Source: Azolla caroliniana
Lineage: Eukaryota > Polypodiophyta
Reading direction: 5' to 3'
DNA length: 64,000 bases
Assembly: GCA_043228905.1 (NCBI GenBank)
Contig: JBHGNT010000007.1
Coordinates: 2,666,001 to 2,730,000, forward strand
Shown here: piece by piece, positions 1 to 10,856 of the stretch
Position numbering within the stretch: position 1 is the first letter of the stretch
Layout of the letters: the number at the start of each line of letters is the position of its first letter
The notes under the pieces: generated by a model
Seen by the model: only the letters and a program-made list of their open reading frames with translations
Told to the model about the DNA's origin: nothing
Database searches by the model: none
Translations under genes and position numbers: made by a program

Positions 1-952
1 TTGTAAATTATCAACAACAGAGCGTAACTATTCCACAACGGAGCAGGAGGCGCTAGGGATGATCTATAGCATCAATAAATTCCGGCATTATTTACTAGGG
101 AGGAAATTCACGTTCCACATGGATCATTCAGCGCTGCTATATTTGGTGGAGAAACAAGCCTTGACGGGGAAATTGGTGCAATGGATGCTGCTGCTCCAAG
201 AATTCGATTTCGTAATCCAGCACTGACCAGGGGCGCAACACGCAGTGGCGGATTTTTTGAGCAGACTCGAGAATGGAGAAACAGTACAGAAAGATGACGA
301 CGATTTTCCGGACGCCGACATCCTGCAGGTAGCAGCACTAGCAGAAAGAACGGAATCGACCTTTCCGGACCGGTGGCTTATGGAAATGACGTACTTTTTG
401 ACTACGGGACTGCCTCCACCACAATTACACACGAACGAGAAGAAACGACTAGCCGTCCGAAGCTGTCACTTCTGCCTCGTAGAAGGAGTTTTATATCACA
501 AAGGAAGTGACGACATTTGGCGACGTGGGGTATGTCAGGATGAGAAGGAAGCAATTTTACGGGAGGCGCACTGCGGCATGGCAGGTGGCCATTACACGGG
601 CGATGTTACAGCCTGGAAAGTATGGCAGGCGGGCTTATGGTGGCCAACAACGCAAAAGGACGCATCCGAGTATTGTAGAAAGTGTGATTTGTGTCAACGG
701 ATGCGCCAGCCCGCGGAGGGCGCAAGGATGCCACACCAGCTTGTATTACCGCTAGACCCCTTCCAAAAGTGGGGATTGGATTTTGTGGGCCCCTTCACAC
801 CGGCGGCAGCTCGTACGGGCAATAAATACATATTGGTAGCTATGGATTATTGCACCAAGTGGGTAGAAGCAAAGGCACTACGTGAAAATACGGCGGCCGT
901 TACAGCCAGATTCCTTTACGAGCATATCTGGTACCGGTTCGGCTGTCCGATT
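1..952 (+). pseudogene. Ty3/gypsy pol fragment: RNase H and integrase N-terminal half
   Basis: In one frame the sequence gives the C-terminal part of a gypsy RNase H (TTEQEALGMIYSINKFRHYL region, about 26-223), then the integrase HHCC zinc domain (H..H, then CRKCDLCQ, about 570-700) and the start of the catalytic core ([10 protein letters not shown] holds the first Asp; [10 protein letters not shown] follows). A TGA at 224-226 cuts the frame where family members carry Arg before PGAQH, so a CGA to TGA change is likely. The frame stops making sense at 953, where a solo LTR enters; the core resumes at 1,653. The window opens inside the element, so RT, protease and gag are not visible. Not a functional gene. 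Confidence 0.88.
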
Positions 953-1652
953 TGTTGGGAGACAGGTTCCTCCGGATGGGAAGGGAGAAGAACAGTGCCG
1001 ATGAACAATCTCGGCCGAGGCCGAAACCGGAAGAGAAGTACCCGGCTACGGAGAGCCGGATGGTGCAGACCCGGTGTGAACCGGATGAGGAGTACCCGGC
1101 TACGGAGAGCCGGATGGTGCAGACCCAGTGTGAACCGGATGAGGAGCACCCGGCTACGGAGAGCCAGATGACGCAGACCCGGTGAGAACCGGAGGAAGAG
1201 ACATATTCGTAAATATGTTTCTGAGAGCCCATCGTGGCTATATTTGTAAATAGTCGAAAAGTCATATTAGTATAAATATGACTTAGGGCAAATATGTGTT
1301 GTAGTGGTTGTCATTTTCTTGTTGGTGCAAGAAGAAGAGAGAGCACGTAGCAGTGTACAGAGAGAGAGAGAGAGAAAGAGGTCATTGCCTCTGTTGTAAC
1401 CGCCGCCTGTGGCGAAGATTGTGAGTACGAGGTCGTTGCCTCCGTGAACTCATTGTTTTGTACATTCCAACATAGTGATAGTTTGCAGCCTGTGGGCTGC
1501 CGTGGTTTTTCCCTCTTTGGGTTTTCCACGTAAACATTCTGTGTACCTTTTCTCTCCTTTGTGTCGCGTACATTTGTTTCCCGTTTTCTGTGTATGATCC
1601 TAAGCTCGGTTGTGGCCGAGTGTTGTGCATAAGGAGCCTTGAGTTCCCGTCA
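953..1652 (+). mobile_element. 700-bp solo LTR nested in gypsy integrase
   Basis: It begins TGTTGGGA and ends CCCGTCA, and is flanked by the 5-bp direct repeat CGATT (948-952 and 1,653-1,657). Removing it with one repeat restores the integrase frame from GCPI into LISDQGSH. The 5' part resembles the LTRs of the copia element at 6,283-11,335 (shared TGTTGGGA, CCGGATGGGA, GGTGAGAACCGG and ATAAATATGACTTAGGGCAA), so it is a related copia family. It has a TATAAATA-like box near 1,271 and a short GA run near 1,360-1,380. No internal region remains, so it is a recombination product. Confidence 0.9.
1028..1190 (+). repeat. Three tandem copies of a 54-bp unit in the solo LTR
   Basis: CCCGGCTACGGAGAG recurs at 1,041, 1,095 and 1,149, an exact 54-bp period. 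As 54 is a multiple of three, the frame stays open and yields an 18-residue repeat that is not a real protein. The array lies in the U3 side of the LTR, where repeats often carry regulatory sites. Confidence 0.9.
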
Positions 1653-2362
1653 CGATTGAGCTCATCAGTGACCAGGGGAGTCACTTTCTCAATAGAGTGG
1701 TTCGGGAACTAACACATCATTACGCCGTAGTCCATAAAAAGAGAACGCCATATTATCCACAGGCGAATGGGTTAGCGAAATCCACCAACAAGACGTTGCA
1801 GACCATCTTGAAGAAAATCGTCAATGAAAATAGAACGGACTGGGATACCAAATTACAGAGTGCGTTATGGGCGTACAGAACCAGCTACAAAACAAGCATA
1901 CAGTCAACACCGTTTCGACTAGCGTTTGGGCTGGAGGCTGTGATGCCGGTCGAATTTCAGGTGCCCAGTTTGCGAATTCAGGTACGAGACCGACTATCGG
2001 AAGCCAAGTCGGAGGAGGTACGGCTCCACCAGCTACTTGAACTCGGGGAAAAACGCGTACACAGCATGGCTGTGTTGGAGCAGGAACAACGACGACGTAA
2101 AGCGTTTGTGGATCAACAGCGGAACGCAGGAGAAAAGGAGTTCGCCATCGGTCGAGCGGTGCTGGTTTTCCAAACCCGCATGGGCCATATGCCAGGGAAG
2201 TTACGCTTCCGCTGGACCGGCCCATACTGGATAATTGGAGTGGAACAAGGCACATTCCAACTAGGTACGCTGGCCGGGGAAGTAGTACGGCAAAAGGTGA
2301 ATGGGTTTCACCTTAAACCTTACCTGGGCTCTACGCCACCTAACCCATTCACTGCCAAATAG
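1653..2362 (+). pseudogene. Ty3/gypsy integrase C-terminal half
   Basis: This resumes the core interrupted at 953: ISDQGSHFLNRVV carries the second catalytic Asp, then PYYPQANGLAKSTNKTL. The third catalytic residue, Glu in this family at the A-E-S/R-T-N position, is Lys here (GAA to AAA fits), so the enzyme would be dead. The C-terminal domain follows (WAYRTSYKTSIQSTPF, then RFRWTGPYWI and VNGFHLKPYLG) and the frame ends at a TAG at 2,360-2,362. It is the end of pol; the usual 3' LTR does not follow directly. Confidence 0.88.
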
Positions 2363-2719
2363 GACAAAGCCGGAGAACCCGCAGCGTAAATGGGCGGCCC
2401 CAATTGTACCATAATGTAAAAATAGTCTATATATAACCGTTACGAAAAAAAAAACAAGAAGAGAAGATAGCGACTATTAAAAGGACTAAATGCATGCACA
2501 AACTCCTAGTTCAAGAACACGCAGCACCATGATGGCTCACCGCCCAATGAACCCTAAGCCACAAAAAGAAGGAAATAGAAGATCTTCTGCACAAAACAGA
2601 AACCCACCTTCTAACTATCAGCGCTCCCATCGCTCCTCCCCCTCACCTTCTCCTCCATCCTATCACAGAGTTCCAACCCACCGCAACCACTAGTCTCCTT
2701 CCCACGAACCTACTCTACG
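2363..2719 (+). promoter_or_regulatory. Spacer between pol and the next ORF with a TATA-like box
   Basis: About 360 bp separate the pol stop from the next long frame. CTATATATAACC near 2,428-2,440 is a plausible TATA box, followed by an A-run at 2,445-2,454. A 67-codon frame (2,490-2,693) rich in Ser, Pro and Arg has no recognised domain. This could be an internal promoter for the downstream ORF or the remains of a leader; neither is shown. Confidence 0.3.
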
Positions 2720-5011
2720 ATGCCAATCTTCATCTCTACTGCCTTACGCCGATGGCTCTTGGAGAAACGCCTAGATGGGTACATCCGGGTCGCAGAGGCA
2801 CCCCCACACCTGGATGCCATGGACATCACCAGGAAACTGAACATCGACACGGTCACCAACTCTTCCATCCGGAAAAATTTGGACCTGTCATCGCTAGGCG
2901 AAAGGCATTTCGAAATCCCTCCTGCAGAGGCACTGCAGCGATATTTCGGGCCATACTCCTCCTCCGCCAAGGCCTATAGAACGAAGCAGATCCCGGATCA
3001 CTTCTTCTGTGAAGTTGCCAAGTTCCTGTTAGAGGTCGGCTGCGTACATGTCAACGCATATGGGATGCCCAAGCAGAAGGCGGGCATCATTATCGATACC
3101 TTTGAAGGGCGTGCGGTCGACTGGGGGGTCATCACAGGGCCGGCATTACGGGAAGGCCTGCATGCGTATCAGGCAGGAAAAAAGCTTAGGCCGATCATAC
3201 AACAGCACCTTACAGTACTATTCCCACCCCGAGGCCTGCTGGCACCACAGCCCAGCCGACCCACGCCCCTGCCCCAATCCGCAAAACGCAGGTTAGCGGA
3301 GTTAGCGGCCCTAGAGTGGGAAGAGGAACGCCAACCCGCCCAGCCAGACACGCGGACAACACCTCCCGCCCAGCCAGACACACAGACAATGCAGGAGGGA
3401 CAGTCGACACGTTCCGTGGCAGCAGCCCCAGAGCCTGACACCGAAACACGGTAGGATAGCCCCATACCAAAACGACGTAGATTGGACAGGAAAGATGGGT
3501 GGGGATTGGTCAAAGACGTCCCCACGGCGGCAGAAACAACGATTGACGACGATGGCTCCGCAACTACAGAGCACAATACCACCTTCGAAATCATCCGGGA
3601 GCCACGACCGATCATTACAACCTAGTCCCAACGAGGGAAAGCCGTATTGACAGTGGAAAGCGAGGTGTTGGCATATCTAGATATCTCGGATACGGCCCAT
3701 GAGTTCAGCACCCTCTTACAATTCGGAACCTCTTTTGAGATCATGGAATTCCTGGCAACACAACAGATAAAAGTCTCCCAACGACTGGCCGAGGAGCACG
3801 CAGAGCACCAGATGATCGAGCGCGCCCTGACACAAACGGTGGAGAGCGACGATGAGGACCGGTTAGCTAGGGTCGGCAGACAGAGGAACGCCGGGGTACA
3901 CCGAGTAGGGATGGAGCCACCCCCATTAAACACGGCCCTAGTTGAAGTCCATAGGGAACTGGCAAAGGTTAGCACGGGCGCCAAGGAGATGGCCATTAAA
4001 AATATGAATGTCTGGAAGAAGGTGAAAATGACCCAAGCCGAGCTGCAAAAAGCCAACGAACGCATCGCAGAGTTGGAAGCTAACGTGACTACGGCGCAAC
4101 ACACAATTCCGCCACCAAACCACGCCATCGACTCTTTGAAGGAAGAAATTGAGGCTCAGACCGCCATCACCTCGAAAGCAAAAAGGGTCGTGCAACTTGC
4201 GGAATCAGAAATTGGCCGCCTTCGAGTTGAACTGCGCCAATCCTCAGACAGAGAAAAGGAGATCCAGGCTAACGGTTGGAAGGCAGTAAAAATCCTTGAA
4301 GAGAAACTCGCTACGGAGGTAGCTTAGCACATCCAGACAAAAGGCGAAAACGCCCAATTATAGGATGAAGTGAAGAAATCAAAGGCGGCAATCGCAGGAC
4401 TTCGGGCCTTATTAGAGAAAAAGAAGGTATGGTTCGACGAGCAGTTGGTGGTCGAACAGGGAAGAAGGCATTAGCTCGAAATCCGCCTAAAGAATGAAAT
4501 GGGGAAATTAGAAGAACAACATGCAAAGGAATCCTAGTTGTGGGCAGGCATGAAGGCCACGTACGAAGAAGCGGCGGCGGTTAAAGAACAAGAAATTGCA
4601 AACCTCCAGAAGTCAATGGAGGACGCACGCAACCGTTGTCAGGCCATCACAGACAACGTGCGTATCCTTCTCCAAACAAATCGGGAGAGGTTCACAACGC
4701 AATTGAAAACGGCGGTGGACAAAGGATGGATGGTGTGGGCAACCTAGGTAGCGGAATTGCACGCGTATCATGCGGATTGGGAGAACCGGCGAAAAGACGG
4801 CCAAGGTTTCTATAAACTAAATGAGGAGAGCATTGCAGCAGTACGAGAGGACCTAGCGCAAGACTATCGTGCGCTAGCAGACCAACACTCCGAAGAACTC
4901 GCGCAGCTCTTAGACGATTTTGGTGAAAGCCAAGAGGAGCTATTTCACCAGATCACACAAGCTGGCAACGCGCGAACAAATGAGGAATCCAGCACGACGG
5001 ATGCAGCTTGA
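2720..5011 (+). pseudogene. Extra ORF after gypsy pol, coiled-coil protein, seven internal TAG stops
   Basis: One frame runs 764 codons from the ATG at 2,720, broken only by TAG at 3,452, 3,623, 4,325, 4,361, 4,472, 4,535 and 4,745. There is no internal TAA or TGA. Residues 1-245 form a possibly globular region (ALRRWLLEKRLDGY, then DHFFCEVAKFLLEVGC), followed by a Pro/Gln/Thr-rich linker. From about 3,700 the sequence is rich in Glu, Lys, Gln and Ala with heptad-like spacing, probably a coiled coil. No family was recognised. Its place after pol on the same strand matches the additional or env-like ORFs of some plant gypsy elements. CAG to TAG changes would explain every stop. The 3' end is probably lost at the junction near 5,000, so the TGA at 5,009 may be fortuitous. 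Confidence 0.6.
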
Positions 5012-5690
5012 AATGAATGGCTAGCGGGTAGGTCGGATGCAGCTTGTCACGATGACGGATCCTAGAATGTACTTAGCTGCTTTCATACATCGTCACAAAG
5101 TGTTGCACATTGTTGTACATCCCCGGCCACGAGTACCTTCCCTTGAGCTTCTCGAATGTAGCCCATGTCCCCCAATGTCCAGACTAGGGACTCTCATGGA
5201 ATTCCGCCAATAGTTATGATTGGTCCTCCTTCCTCGTCACAATGTGGAGTGGTGTACCATTCCGCTTATACGGATGCTGCCAGATTAACCCATCCTTTAG
5301 GAAGAATTTGTACACCTTGTTCCGGATCCGACCCACCTCCTCCTTCATCCATGATGCATTTGTCACCATCGTGCTCAGGAACCTTCCGATCAGAAGCCAC
5401 TCCCTATCGTAGTCGCCTTCCCTGAACGCATGTAGGGTCGGAGTGCTCTGCCCATGTCTCATCAGTCGGGCCATTTTGAAGAAATCATCTCCGACTTCCT
5501 CATCCTCTTGTACCATGTCGTCTTCTACTTCGAACTGCGCTCTTGACAGCATATCGGCCATGACATTGTCCTTTCCGAAAATGTGTCGGATTTCCGGATT
5601 CAGGGACTTGATGTATGCGATCCATATGAGCATAGAAAGATCCGGAGTGGCACATCCGGATATCATCACGAGAATCGGGAGACAGTCCAT
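5000..5690 (-). pseudogene. G1 gypsy: RNase H end and integrase zinc domain
   Basis: Read on the minus strand from 5,690: DCLPIL, WIAYIKSLNPEIRHIFGKDN and MADMLSRAQFE are the C-terminal half of a gypsy RNase H. A linker, DGLIWQHPYKRNGTPLHIV and the integrase zinc region (FHESP, GHWGTWATFEKL, YSWPGMYNNVQHF) follow, to LHPTYPLAIHF near 5,015. In-frame TAA and TAG near 5,205 and 5,175 stand where Gln is expected. It is the downstream continuation of the - strand gypsy frame that stops at 11,583; the two were split by the solo LTR at 5,691-11,582. GGATGCAGCTTG occurs at 5,000 and 5,036, marking a likely illegitimate junction with the preceding + strand element. Confidence 0.75.
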
Positions 5691-6282
5691 TGTCGTGGAG
5701 GATTCCGGCTACCATGAGAGGAGTTTGTTGAATGCGTGTGAAAACAGGTGTGCAAGCATGCACATGAACACAGTCTAATATACAAAGAATTAAAATATTG
5801 AAGTATAATAACTACTTTAATGGCTTGAATAGGTACTTTAATGTCCCATGAAAAGAGAGGGAATAAAGTGTGTGTTGGGAGGAAAACAAGGGGAGAATCG
5901 CTAACAGAATCGGTTGTCTTAAATAGCTGATATAAGATCGACCCTCATCCCGTTTTATCTATAAAAGAAGAGGGGAAGACCGTTGAAGGTATCCATCATT
6001 TTGGAAGGGAAGATGTCATCAGTTTGTGCTCAGATTTTTCCGCTTTTCTGTTATGTGCATTCAGTGAGGGAAGGTGAGGCTTCTGCTCGCATAGGAAGCC
6101 CGACCAGAGGTTCACCAGTCGGTGTGTTTGTTGAGCTCAAAGCTCTGTTCCCGGCCGGCAGACCATTTCTTGTATTCTTTCTATTAATTAACTATTGATT
6201 TGCTATATTCAGGGCTCTTGTGTTCGTTACTCCTGTTGTGTCCGGTTTTTTGCTTCTTGTTTGTTGTTTCCAGGGAGGCATT

Positions 6283-6562
6283 TGTAGAGAAACATGCGGA
6301 ATATCGCTCGGCCACAACTGAGTAGTAAATCACTTCTTCAGGAATCAAACACAGGAATGGGAAGTGGAGAGTACACAAGAAAAAATGATACAGGATGTTT
6401 ACGTGGAAAATACCCTAATAGGGAAAAAAACCACGGGAGCCCAAAGACTCTGAACTATCATCACTATGAAGAGAAAAAAGGGGTTACAATCAGAGACTTG
6501 GAAGCAACAACCTCGAGCTATGTTTCTTTGCACAATGGCGGTTACAATAGAGTATCGCTTTG

Positions 6563-6613
<51 letters not shown>

Positions 6614-6798
6614 GTACAACAGTTACAACAACATAATAACAACACACTCTTTATATGTATATATAAAGTGATTGCCCTAAGTCATATTTATAGTTATATG
6701 AACTTAGGGCTATTTACAAATCTGTCCTCTCTTCCAGTTCTCACCGGGTCCTCTTTATTCATCACCGGATCCCATCCGGAGGGACTGATTTCCCAACA
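6283..6798 (-). repeat. 3' LTR of the 6.3-11.3 kb copia
   Basis: On the + strand it reads TGTAGAGAAAC ... CCCAACA. It contains a long CT microsatellite at about 6,567-6,613 that the other LTR has only in short form, which accounts for most of the 516 versus 479 bp length difference. Most base differences between the two LTRs are transitions. Confidence 0.92.
6567..6613. repeat. (TC)n microsatellite in copia LTR
   Basis: An almost pure CT dinucleotide tract. Apparent open frames across it (Ser-Leu or Arg-Glu repeats) are artefacts. Confidence 0.95.
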
Positions 6799-6812
6799 AT
6801 CTCCCCCTTTAC
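6799..6812 (-). other. Polypurine tract of the copia element
   Basis: ATCTCCCCCTTTA on the + strand is AAAGGGGGAGAT on the element strand, directly before the 3' LTR start TGTTGGG. It is the usual plus-strand primer site. Confidence 0.85.
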
Positions 6813-9800
6813 TCCGGCATGGGATGTCTTACCAGCCCGATCTGCTTTTGGCATGCGTCCAGCTTGTCAGTTGTCAGCACCTTGGTCAGCATGTCTGACC
6901 CGTTCTCCTCCATGTGGATCTTCGTCAGCACGAACTCTCGATCTTCAACTTGCTCCCGAATCCAGTGGTACCTACATTGGATGTGCTTCGTTCTGGAATG
7001 ATAACCCGCGTTCTTTGCAAGGTGGATGGCACTTTTACTGTCGTAGTAGAGCCGATATTCCTCTTGCCAGATCCCTAGCTCTCCGATGAAGTCCTTCATC
7101 CATAATATTTCCTTGCCGGCTTCCATGGCTGCCATGTACTCCGCCTCCGTGGTTGACAACGCAACCGTCTTCTGCAGCCTCGACTGCACGAAACGGCTCC
7201 CCCTGCATAAGTCATTACATATCTGGATGTAGACCAGTTGGTGTCCACACCAGTCGACATATCTGAAGCGGTAAATCCTTCCATGAGGGGTTTACTGGAG
7301 CCGAATCGGAGGCACATACTCGAAGTGCCCTTCAAGTACCGGAGTATCCATTTCATTGCATTCCAATGTTCTTTTTTGGGGTTCGTCATGAACCAACTCA
7401 CCAATCCGATTGTGTATCCAATATCCGGTCGAGTACACACCATTGCGTACATCAAGCTCCCGACCGCAGAGGCATATGGAATCTTCATCTTATCCGCCTT
7501 CTCTGCCTTTGTCTTCGGGCTTTGCTTACCTGATAATCTGCAGTTTGCCGGGAGTGTCAATCCAACTGGTTTTGTTTCTGACATGTTGAACCGCTGAAGC
7601 ACATTTGTCACGTACTTTTCCTGTGACAGCCACAATTGCTTCTTTAACCGGTCCCGGATGATGTGCATCCCCAGTATCTGTCTTGCTGGACCCAAGTCTT
7701 TCATTGAGAAGGTTTGGTTAAGGTCCTTCTTCAGCATCCGTATCTTGACTTGGTCTCGTTCGACGATCAACATGTCGTCCACTTACAGGAGCAATATCAG
7801 GAAATCTCCTCCATCAAATTTCTTCACAAACATGCATTGATCGGCCTGCATCTTGTGGTACCCTTGATCGGTCATGAACGAGTCAAACTTCCGGTACCAT
7901 TGCCGGGGAGCTTGCTTAAGTCCGTATAAGCTCTTCTTCAGCCGGCACACCAGGTGCTCCTTCCCTTTCTTCTCAAATCCTTCCGGTTGATGCATGTAGA
8001 TCTCTTCTTCAAGGTCTCCGTGTAGGAATGTTGTCTTGATGTCCAGTTGCTCTAACTCGAGGTCCATGCTTGCTGCTATGCCCAATACCGTCCGGATGGA
8101 TGCCATCTTTACTATCGGGGCAGAGATCTCATCGAAGTCCACTCCTTTCTTCTGCTGGAAGCCCTTCACCACGATTCGGGCCTTATACCTTGGTGGATTT
8201 CCGGCGTCTCCCGGTTTCAGCTTGTACACCCACTTGTTCCAGAGTGCCCTCTTTCCTTTCGGCAACTCCACCAACTCGTATGTGTGGTTCTCATGTAGGG
8301 AATCCATCTCGTCCTGCATGGCACTCAACCACTTGCGGTTGTGGGTGTCCCCCCTTGCTTCTTCAAAGCTTTCCGGCTCCCCCTCATCGGTTAGCAACAC
8401 ATGCTCTGCATCCGGAAATCTTCGGGGGGCTCTTCTCTCCCGGAGGGGATATCTCTGTCCTTGGTTTCTGACTGCCGGTTCCTCCGTCTATTCCTCATCC
8501 AAATCTAATTCGGGATCTTGTCTGGTTCCGATGTCTTCTTGTTCTTCTTCTTCGGTCGGTTCGGTTTCTTGTCCGAATCTGGTCGGTTCGTCAAGTGTCA
8601 TCCGGTTACCGGGTATATCCTTTTGTCCTCAAGCCGGTTTTCAATGGATGATCTGGAGTTCGTTGCCTTCTTCTTCGACTCCCAGTCGGCAATGGTCCTG
8701 TCTTCCATGAAGACTTTGTCCCGACTCCGGAACACCTTTCTATCAACCAAATCCCACATCAAGTAACCGAACTCATCATCTCCATATCCAAGGAATATGC
8801 ATGGCTGGGACTTCGGATCTAGCTTTGCTCTCTTGTTCTTCGCCACATGCACGTATGCGAGACACTCGAACACCTTCAGATGCCGGTAAGACACATCTTT
8901 ACCGGTCCATACTTTCTAAGATGAGTCTCCTCCCAAGGGTACTGAGGGTGATCTGTTTATCACATAGGTCGCCGTCGTCAGCGCCTCAGCCCAAAACATC
9001 TTGGGTAACTTGGCATGTGCGAGCATGCTCCAGACTCTCTCCATTATGGTCTGGTTCATCCTTTCAGCCAACCCGTTTAGTTCCAGCATCTTCGGCACGG
9101 TGAATTCGAGCCGGATTCCCTTCGATCGGTAGTACTCCTCGAATTGCCCTCGGTATTCTCCTCCGTTATCTGCTCGAACTGCCTTCCACTTCTGGCCAGT
9201 TTCTCTTTCCACTCTCGCGTGGAGCTCCTTGAAGATGGATAACACTTGATCCTTCGTCTTCAACGGTGAGACCCACAGCTTCCGGCTGTGGTCATCTATG
9301 AACGTCACGAAGTACTACGATCCAGCATGTGACTTCGTGTCTACTTGACACACATCGGTATGCACCAGCTCCAATGGTGCATTCCATCTCATCAGTGGTC
9401 TTGACCGGAAGGAGGTGCGGTTTTGCTTGCCGGTCAGGCAATCAGTGCACTTCTCAAGTTGCACGTCCTTCAGCGGAATGAGGTTGTCTTCGGCAAGCCT
9501 CTTCATCCCCTTCTCACTCATGTGACACGGTCTCTTGTGCCACATGTGACACAGTCTCTTCCCGGCATATCCGGGCATTCATCAAGTACAACGTGTTGAC
9601 CTTCTGGGCTCGAGCCACTATTAAGCTCCCTTTGCAGAACTTTATGACACCGTTCTGAATGCTACCTGTGTAGCCTTCATCATCTAGATGACCGGTTGAT
9701 ATCAGGTTTAGTCGAACCTCCGAAACGTGTCGGACATCCTTCAGCAGCAACTTGCATCTGGTTGATGTCGTCAACAGCACATCTCCTATGCCGATAATTC

Positions 9801-9984
9801 AACATGTCCCTTCATTCCCCATCCGGACACAGCCGTGCTCACCGGATGTGTAGGATGAGAAGCATTTTTGGTCCGGGGTAAGGTGGAATGACGCTCCGGA
9901 ATCGACAACCCATGTTGTCTTGTCGACGGCAAGGTTTAACTCACTCTCCTCGGTGATGAGCATTAGTTCTTCTTCACTTGCCAC
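6809..9984 (-). pseudogene. Copia pol remnant (protease, integrase, RT, RNase H)
   Basis: Minus strand: protease WVVDSGASFHLTPD near 9,900; pre-integrase HHCC (MWHKRPCHMSEKGM, CTDCLTGKQ) at 9,450-9,540; integrase core with HTDVCQ, RADNGGEYRG and NGLAERMNQT (DDE retained) at 9,010-9,380; RT from 8,400 to about 7,300; RNase H from about 7,260 to 6,809 (STTEAEYMAAMEAGKEILWM, YYDSKSAIHL). A TAG near 9,312 breaks GS-YFVTF. In RT a TAA at 7,780-7,782 replaces the Tyr of the YVDD motif, giving LLL-stop-VDD. Near 7,187 one base is missing where VSWQSRLQKT is expected, shifting the RNase H frame. Another frame change lies near 9,540 beside a short TGTGACACGGTCTCTT duplication. Not functional. Confidence 0.9.
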
Positions 9985-10806
9985 GATCGTCGTCGTTCCC
10001 TTCCGGTCCGGGCCTCACCGATCCAAACCGTTTCGGTCTGGTGACTTCTTCGAATCGATACTGTCGGTTCCCTTGTCTTTCCGGAAATGCCGACAGTTCT
10101 TCTGGAAGTACCCCGACTTGCCACAATAGAAGCAAGTGGGCCTCCCCCTTGACTTTGACCGTGTCCCCGACTTTTCCCGGTTCTAGGGACTTCGATTCCT
10201 TTGTCTTCCGCATTCCGATTCGGTAAGGGGGTCTTTGGCGTCAGAGATCACCTCCTTGTCTTTTCGACGCGCCTCCTCATCTAGCAAGCTCGACTTGACT
10301 CTTGCTAGGGATAGCTATTTTCCTTCCGGCCCGGTGTTGCCCAACGTGACAACTAACGTCTCCCAGCTATCCGGGAGGGAACAAAGCAGGAGTAGAGCAA
10401 GTACCTCATCGGCGAGAGGTACTTCCAACGAGGTTGCTTGGTGTATCAGCCCCTAGAAGGCATTCATGTGCTCCGCCATACTGGAGTCGTCTTAGTACCG
10501 GAGCCTCACTAGCTTCCGAAATAACGAAACCCAATTAACGATATTCTTGTTCTGAAACATGATGCCTATCTTCTCCCAGAGTTCATGAGCCTTGCTCTCT
10601 TCATTGAAGTTCTTGTACAGGCTCATGTCGATGAAGCACCGGATGTATGTCTTCTTCTTCATGTGCATCACCTCCCACACCGTGGCGTCGATCTTATCCG
10701 GTCTCTTGTCCCTGAACTGAACCGGCAACCAAAGATCTTTGACCACTAGCATTTCCCTCATCTTCGACTTCCACAGTGAGTAGTTGGAGCCGGTGAGCTT
10801 GAACAT
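9985..10806 (-). pseudogene. Copia gag remnant
   Basis: Reading begins MFKLTGSNYSLWKSKMREML at 10,806 and continues through a typical copia gag (HELWEKIGIMFQNKN, ADEVLALLLLCSLPDSWETL) to a CCHC zinc knuckle near 10,110. The frame has TAA near 10,494, TAG near 10,455, 10,317 and 10,184, and TGA near 10,016. Each stands where Gln or Arg is plausible and needs one C-to-T change. The knuckle reads CFYCGKSGYFQKNC, with Tyr where the family has its zinc-binding His, again one C-to-T change. Confidence 0.85.
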
Positions 10807-10841
10807 GCCGCCGAAAGATTATTCCATTTTCTGTGTTGTTT

Positions 10842-10853
10842 GCTCTGATACCA
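10842..10853 (-). other. Primer binding site, tRNA-iMet
   Basis: GCTCTGATACCA on the + strand is TGGTATCAGAGC on the element strand, the common plant tRNA-iMet primer site. It lies three bases inside the 5' LTR end at 10,857. Confidence 0.92.
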
Positions 10854-10856
10854 GTT

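Noticed and set aside
245-1171. 308-codon frame that looks like one protein
   Set aside because: The second half is solo-LTR sequence with a 54-bp repeat read through by chance; only the integrase part up to 952 is real.
2720-5011. Alternative genetic code with TAG as sense
   Set aside because: The host gene ends in TAG and plants use the standard code; decay of CAG codons is simpler.
6567-6671. Ser-Leu-rich and Arg-Glu-rich open frames
   Set aside because: They read through a TC/GA microsatellite; the same holds at 37,160-37,369 and 50,114-50,160.
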